This document shows, one piece after another, positions 6,410-9,358 of a stretch of DNA of 9,358 bases (its first letter is position 1; each line of letters opens with the position of its first letter). The notes under the pieces are model-generated. The model had not been told where the DNA came from. It saw nothing but the letters and a program-made list of their open reading frames with translations, and ran no database searches. The translations under genes and the position numbers were made by a program. Source of the DNA: Actinomycetota bacterium. GTDB lineage: Bacteria > Actinomycetota > Thermoleophilia > Solirubrobacterales > Solirubrobacteraceae. The stretch is taken from positions 1-9,358 of the forward strand of contig JAHWJM010000076.1 of NCBI GenBank assembly GCA_019348435.1, given 5' to 3'.

Positions 6410-7329
6410 GAGCGGCCGAGCGCATCAAGCGCCTGCTGGGCTGGCCGCTGCGCCGCGTCCTCGACCCGCGCGTGCGCATGACCGTGCACGAGATCGACGC
6501 GCGCCTGGGCAGCCAAGGCCTGGACCGGCCCACGATCCACGACCGCCTCGACGATCTCGACCGCACCGGCCGCGACATGCTCGCCGGCCTCGGCTGGCGC
6601 GACGTACCCGCGCCGGCGAGCGAGCTCGCGCAGCTCGACGCGCCGCGCGCGGCGTTTCTCAACTGGGCCAGTGGCCCCGACGGCTATGCCGCACAGGCGG
6701 GACACTGGTTCAACCCGCCGGTGCCGGTGCATCACGCCGCAGGTGCCGTCGGCGTTCTGCTCGTCAACGAGCGGATCGTCGAGCAGCCATTCGTCTTCGC
6801 CGCGCTCGCCGGGCTGGCCGACGGTGCCCGGATCATCGACGTCGGAGGCAGCGAGAGCACCGTCGGCCTGTCGCTGGCGACGCTCGGTTACCGGGTCACG
6901 ATCGTGGACCCCCGCGCGCACCCGCTGCGCCATCCGAACCTCGAGCACGCGGCGTGCACGATCGACGAGCTGCCCGCGCCCGACGAGCCGTTCGACGCGG
7001 CGGTCGCGCTGTCCGCCGTCGAGCACTTCGGCCTCGAGCACTACGGTCTGACGGCCGCCGACGCGCGCCTGGATCTCGCCGCCCTCGCGCGGCTGCGCGA
7101 GCTCGTCGCGCCCGGCGGCCTGCTCGTGCTGACGGTTCCGTTCGATGAGCAGGCGAGCGTCGACGCCTTCCAGCGCGTCTACGACGAGGCGGGGCTGAGC
7201 GAGCTGCTGCGCGGCTGGACGGTGCAGCGGTCGCTGCGCGGCGGGCGCATCGACCGTCTTACGTGGCAGCTCGGCGCCCGCTCGCGCGAGCGCCACGGCG
7301 TCGCCCTGATCAGCGCGCGGCGCCCGTAG
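6406..7329 (+). CDS. SAM-dependent methyltransferase (class I, DUF268-like)
   Basis: A 307-residue protein if started at GTG 6406. An N-terminal helical segment (RIKRLLGWPLRRVLDPR, a nearby TVHEIDARL) precedes a class I methyltransferase domain at about 130-305. Motif I is ARIIDVGGSE (D145, G147, G148), the acidic end of strand 2 is D168 in VTIVDPR, and FDAAVALSAVEHFGLEHYG followed by LRELVAPGGLLVLTVPF are the post-motif strands. The EHFGLxxYG stretch resembles the DUF268-type methyltransferases often found with surface-polysaccharide genes, but no such genes are adjacent. The acceptor substrate is unknown. No Shine-Dalgarno supports the GTG; ATG 6478 is an alternative that would remove 24 residues. 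A long in-frame open region runs upstream to 5902 but lies antisense to the phosphodiesterase-fold gene and is not coding. Confidence 0.85.
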   Translation: MRAAERIKRLLGWPLRRVLDPRVRMTVHEIDARLGSQGLDRPTIHDRLDDLDRTGRDMLAGLGWRDVPAPASELAQLDAPRAAFLNWASGPDGYAAQAGHWFNPPVPVHHAAGAVGVLLVNERIVEQPFVFAALAGLADGARIIDVGGSESTVGLSLATLGYRVTIVDPRAHPLRHPNLEHAACTIDELPAPDEPFDAAVALSAVEHFGLEHYGLTAADARLDLAALARLRELVAPGGLLVLTVPFDEQASVDAFQRVYDEAGLSELLRGWTVQRSLRGGRIDRLTWQLGARSRERHGVALISARRP

Positions 7330-7349
7330 CGACCGACGTCGTCCTGTGT

Positions 7350-7355
7350 GATCCT
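7350..7355 (+). promoter_or_regulatory. -10-like box before the small hypothetical gene
   Basis: GATCCT lies eight bases before the ATG at 7364 (five before an adjoining in-frame GTG), with no Shine-Dalgarno. It may start a leaderless transcript inside the 34-base gap after the methyltransferase stop; read-through from upstream is equally possible. Confidence 0.3.
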
Positions 7356-7363
7356 GTCCGGTG

Positions 7364-7699
7364 ATGGCAACACTCGTTGTCGACGACGCCGATCTCGTGC
7401 TTCGCCTGTCACGCTGGGAGAAGCTCGGCGGCCTGCACGGCGACATCCGCGTCCCGCGCAGCGCCGTCGAGGATCTGCACGTCAGCCAGAAGCCGTTCAG
7501 CGAGGTCCGTGGCGTGCGTGCTCCCGGGACCGGGATTCCGTGGCGGGTCGCGCTGGGCACCTGGCGCTACCGCGGCGGAAAGGACTTCGTGGCGGTGTAC
7601 CGCAGCAAGCCGGCGGTGGTCGTGCGCTTGCGCGAAGGTCCGTTTCGGCGGCTGCTGGTATCCGCCGACGATGCCGACGCGGTGGCGGCGGCGCTATAG
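7364..7699 (+). CDS. Small conserved hypothetical protein, beta-rich
   Basis: A 111-residue protein of unknown function. It alternates short hydrophobic strands and charged turns (ATLVVDDADLVLRLS, GDIRVPRSAVEDLHV, FVAVYRSKPAVVVRL, RRLLVSADDADAVAAAL), a pattern like pleckstrin-homology-like or DUF304-type beta-barrel domains; this is only a fold guess. The segment GVRAPGTGIPWRVALGTWRYRGGKDF is glycine-rich and looks like a conserved core, and the style matches small hypothetical proteins common in actinobacteria. No signal peptide, membrane segment or catalytic motif is seen. ATG 7364 is preferred; GTG 7361 would add one residue. The alpha/beta hydrolase follows 16 bases later, so they may be co-transcribed. 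Confidence 0.75.
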   Translation: MATLVVDDADLVLRLSRWEKLGGLHGDIRVPRSAVEDLHVSQKPFSEVRGVRAPGTGIPWRVALGTWRYRGGKDFVAVYRSKPAVVVRLREGPFRRLLVSADDADAVAAAL

Positions 7700-7700
7700 C

Positions 7701-7707
7701 GGGAAGG
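7701..7707 (+). promoter_or_regulatory. Ribosome binding site for the alpha/beta hydrolase
   Basis: GGGAAGG, eight bases before the ATG at 7716, in the short gap after the preceding stop. It supports this start over the in-frame ATG at 7377, which lies inside the preceding gene. Confidence 0.65.
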
Positions 7708-7715
7708 TCCGGGCC

Positions 7716-8483
7716 ATGATGCGCCCGCTGCTCAACGCGCTGCTGTACTTCCCGTCGCGCACGATCGCACGCACGCCGGCGGCCGCCGGCCTGTCCTACC
7801 GCGACCTGCAGTTGACGAGCGATGACGGGCAGCGCCTGCACGGCTGGTGGATCGAGCGGCGCGCACCGCCGATCGGGCACGTGCTGCTGTGCCACGGCAA
7901 TGCCGGGAACGTCGGCGACCGCGTTCTGCACGCCGAGGTGCTGACGGCCGTCGGCTTCGACGTGCTGCTGTTCGACTACCGCGGCTACGGCCTCAGCAGC
8001 GGCGTGCCGGACGAGCCGGGCACCTATCGCGACGCGCGCGCCGCCCTCGGCTGCCTTCTGACCCAACCCGACGTGGATCCCGCGCGCGTGCTGTACGTCG
8101 GCGAGTCGCTGGGTGGCGCTGTCGCGCTCGAGCTGGCCCTCTGCCGTCCGCCTGCCGGGCTCGTGTTGCTGTCGGCATTCACGGGCGTTCGCGACATGGC
8201 CCGCCTGCACTACCGCCTGATCCCGGCGGCAGTCGTGCCGGACGCGTACCCCAGCCTGCGCCTGGTCGCGGGCCTGCGCGCGCCGCTGCTCGTCCTACAC
8301 GGCGAGGACGACATGATCGTCCCCGTCGAGCACGGCAGGGCGCTGTTCGATGCGGCGCCCGCTCCCAAGCGGCTGCGCGTCCTGCGCGGGGCCGGCCACA
8401 ACGACATCGTGACGCTGGCAGGGACGCGGCTTGCGGACGAGATCGCGCGCTGGGCCGGCGCAGGTCCCGCCGCGCCCGGCTAG
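7716..8483 (+). CDS. Alpha/beta hydrolase (serine hydrolase, BEM46/YfhR-like)
   Basis: A 255-residue alpha/beta-hydrolase-fold protein with a complete triad: nucleophile S131 in GESLGG, D199 in HGEDDMIVP and H228 in GAGHND. The oxyanion region is HGNAGN (60-65), and FDYRGYGLSSG is the typical following strand and turn. This pattern and the N-terminal LLYFPSR match the BEM46/YfhR-like subgroup, whose members are often membrane-associated with poorly defined substrates; here the N-terminus (MMRPLLNALLYFP) is only weakly hydrophobic, so anchoring is uncertain. The reaction is probably ester or thioester hydrolysis. It lies 16 bases after the small hypothetical gene. Its TAG stop overlaps the TAG stop of the convergent metallo-beta-lactamase gene (shared CTAG), leaving no space for a terminator between them. 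Confidence 0.9.
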   Translation: MMRPLLNALLYFPSRTIARTPAAAGLSYRDLQLTSDDGQRLHGWWIERRAPPIGHVLLCHGNAGNVGDRVLHAEVLTAVGFDVLLFDYRGYGLSSGVPDEPGTYRDARAALGCLLTQPDVDPARVLYVGESLGGAVALELALCRPPAGLVLLSAFTGVRDMARLHYRLIPAAVVPDAYPSLRLVAGLRAPLLVLHGEDDMIVPVEHGRALFDAAPAPKRLRVLRGAGHNDIVTLAGTRLADEIARWAGAGPAAPG

Positions 8484-9142
8484 GTGCGAGCCGATGCGAC
8501 GGCCGCGCGAGCGCCGCCGTGCCACGGATCGCCGTGGCCGAACAGCAGGATGTCGGCTTCTGCGTCGACCTCGGCGATGGCATCCAGCGACCGGAGCGCC
8601 CGCTCGCTGTCGACGTTCGTGAAGGTCGGCATGATCTGCGGCCCGCGGCCCTTGGTGACGAGGTGGTGGTCGATCAACGCATCACCGACGAACAGCACCC
8701 GGCGCGACTGCGCCAGCAGCGCGCAGTGTCCCGGCGTGTGCCCCGGCGTGTGGATGACGCGCAGTCGACCCGGCACGTCGAGGACGTCTCCGTCCTCGAA
8801 GGTCTCTGCGCCCTCGATCTTCGGCAGCTTCGCGCCGCCGTGCCTGAGCGTGTGCCCGAGAACCTTGAGCGTCGCCGGCTGCCAGAGGTTCTTGAGGATG
8901 TTGGGCACCCGCGCGTCGCCGCCCTTCGGGCCGGGCTTGCGCAGCGTGGCGTCGTCGGCCGAGTGGATGAGCACTCGGGCGCCGGCGTCCCGCAGACGCG
9001 GCGCGACCCCGGTGTGGTCGCCGTCGGAGTGCGTCAGCACGACCGCCTCGATGTCCTCGAGGCTGATGCCCTTTTCCTCGCGCGCGCGGCGCAGCCGCTC
9101 GCCCGTCGATTGCGTGCTCTGAATGTCGTCGGTTTCGGTCAT
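8480..9142 (-). CDS. Metallo-beta-lactamase-fold hydrolase with atypical N-terminus
   Basis: A 220-residue protein. From about residue 25 it is a clear metallo-beta-lactamase fold: HSDGDH (H38, D40, D42, H43) is motif I with Asp in place of the usual second His, a variant known in some subfamilies; then H135 in HTPGHTPGH, D154 in FVGDALIDHH and H203 in FGHGDPW complete the metal set. The first beta-strands that normally precede motif I (an NxYLV...LVDTG-like stretch of some 45 residues) are missing. Instead residues 1-33 read MTETDDIQSTQS plus TGERLRRAREEKGISLEDIEA, like the start of an Xre/RodZ helix-turn-helix protein, although a shortened helix 1 of the same fold is possible. Folding and activity are therefore doubtful. 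The ATG at 9142 has only a weak ribosome site; TTG 9202 is an unlikely alternative. Substrate unknown. Confidence 0.82.
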   Translation of the reverse strand: MTETDDIQSTQSTGERLRRAREEKGISLEDIEAVVLTHSDGDHTGVAPRLRDAGARVLIHSADDATLRKPGPKGGDARVPNILKNLWQPATLKVLGHTLRHGGAKLPKIEGAETFEDGDVLDVPGRLRVIHTPGHTPGHCALLAQSRRVLFVGDALIDHHLVTKGRGPQIMPTFTNVDSERALRSLDAIAEVDAEADILLFGHGDPWHGGARAAVASART

Positions 9143-9221
9143 CCGTTCCAACCCGAGCCCCCTCAATTCAACGCTTCTCGAAGCCGCAGGGCAGGCTGTC
9201 AACCGCCCGCTTCAAGCGATT

Positions 9222-9358
9222 TCAGCCGATCGCGACTCGATGCCGCCGCGCCCATTCCGACAGGGTCCTGCGCATATCCGGTGGGGGGCGCTCGAGCCAC
9301 TGCTGCATGCGAGTCCGACAGGCGGCGGCCTCGAGCGAGCGCACCATCGCCTTGATCG
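9222..9358 (-). CDS. C-terminal end of an unidentified protein (5' end outside window)
   Basis: A minus-strand frame is open from the window edge to TGA at 9224-9222, giving 44 residues that end in TLSEWARRHRVAIG. All three minus frames are open over much of this stretch, but this one has by far the highest G/C at third codon positions (about 37 of 44), as in the other genes here, so it is the likely coding frame. The sequence is basic and helical-looking, with no recognisable family. The 79-base gap to the next gene (9143-9221) includes TTGACA on the minus strand (9202-9197) without a matching -10 box, and a small inverted repeat GCTTC-GA-GAAGC; no terminator is clear. Confidence 0.5.
   Translation of the reverse strand, partial: IKAMVRSLEAAACRTRMQQWLERPPPDMRRTLSEWARRHRVAIG

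Noticed and set aside
6298..7560. Upstream extension of the minus-strand phosphodiesterase-fold frame
   Set aside because: The frame is open but antisense to the methyltransferase and has no recognisable domain; the ATG at 6297 begins just before the first membrane segment and has a promoter-like box.
9143..9202. TTG start at 9202 for the metallo-beta-lactamase gene, and TTGACA as its -35 box
   Set aside because: The extra 20 residues do not restore the missing beta-strands, and no -10 hexamer lies 16-19 bases after TTGACA; neither reading is supported.
7847..9355. 502-codon open frame on the plus strand over the hydrolase and metallo-beta-lactamase genes
   Set aside because: It is out of frame with the hydrolase and antisense to the metallo-beta-lactamase gene; its composition is Arg-rich and domain-free.

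Overview
The window is a GC-rich (by eye about 70%), gene-dense bacterial chromosome segment with strong G/C third-position bias, short intergenic gaps and several genes whose start codon lies 6-8 bases after a -10-like hexamer with no Shine-Dalgarno sequence, i.e. probable leaderless transcripts. This fits Actinomycetota; the gene set and protein style suggest Thermoleophilia (Solirubrobacterales-like), but that placement is inference. No rRNA, tRNA, CRISPR array, transposase or phage gene was seen.

Layout. 1-730: 3' part of an acyl-CoA dehydrogenase, followed after 10 bases by a membrane-anchored HExxH metallopeptidase (741-1373). 1374-1579: a 206-base regulatory gap with a -10-like box and a leader holding two consecutive hairpins with the same AGTGCGA loop, in front of an acetyl-CoA acyltransferase (1580-2746). 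2783-4270: SelO, a protein AMPylase, with all recognised catalytic residues. On the minus strand, a two-CBS protein (4798-5211) and a UspA-like protein (4359-4784) form a small operon whose promoter is covered by a 17-base palindrome (5234-5250); upstream of it, same strand, is a membrane-anchored endonuclease/exonuclease/phosphatase-family protein (5308-6297). A divergent promoter region (6298-6405) separates that gene from a plus-strand run: SAM-dependent methyltransferase (6406-7329), small hypothetical protein (7364-7699) and alpha/beta hydrolase (7716-8483). The hydrolase converges on a metallo-beta-lactamase-fold gene (8480-9142, minus), the two stop codons sharing the bases CTAG. The right edge holds the 3' end of an unidentified minus-strand gene (9222-9358).

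How the parts relate. The acyl-CoA dehydrogenase and thiolase catalyse the first and last steps of beta-oxidation. SelO (redox-linked AMPylation) and the CBS/USP pair point to stress and energy-state sensing. The remainder are ordinary accessory enzymes without an evident shared pathway.

No complete novel multi-gene system is evident. The best leads are the twin-hairpin thiolase leader, which resembles the layout of ANTAR target RNAs; the metallo-beta-lactamase gene that lacks its first beta-strands and begins with a helix-turn-helix-like segment; and the palindrome sitting on the CBS/USP promoter.
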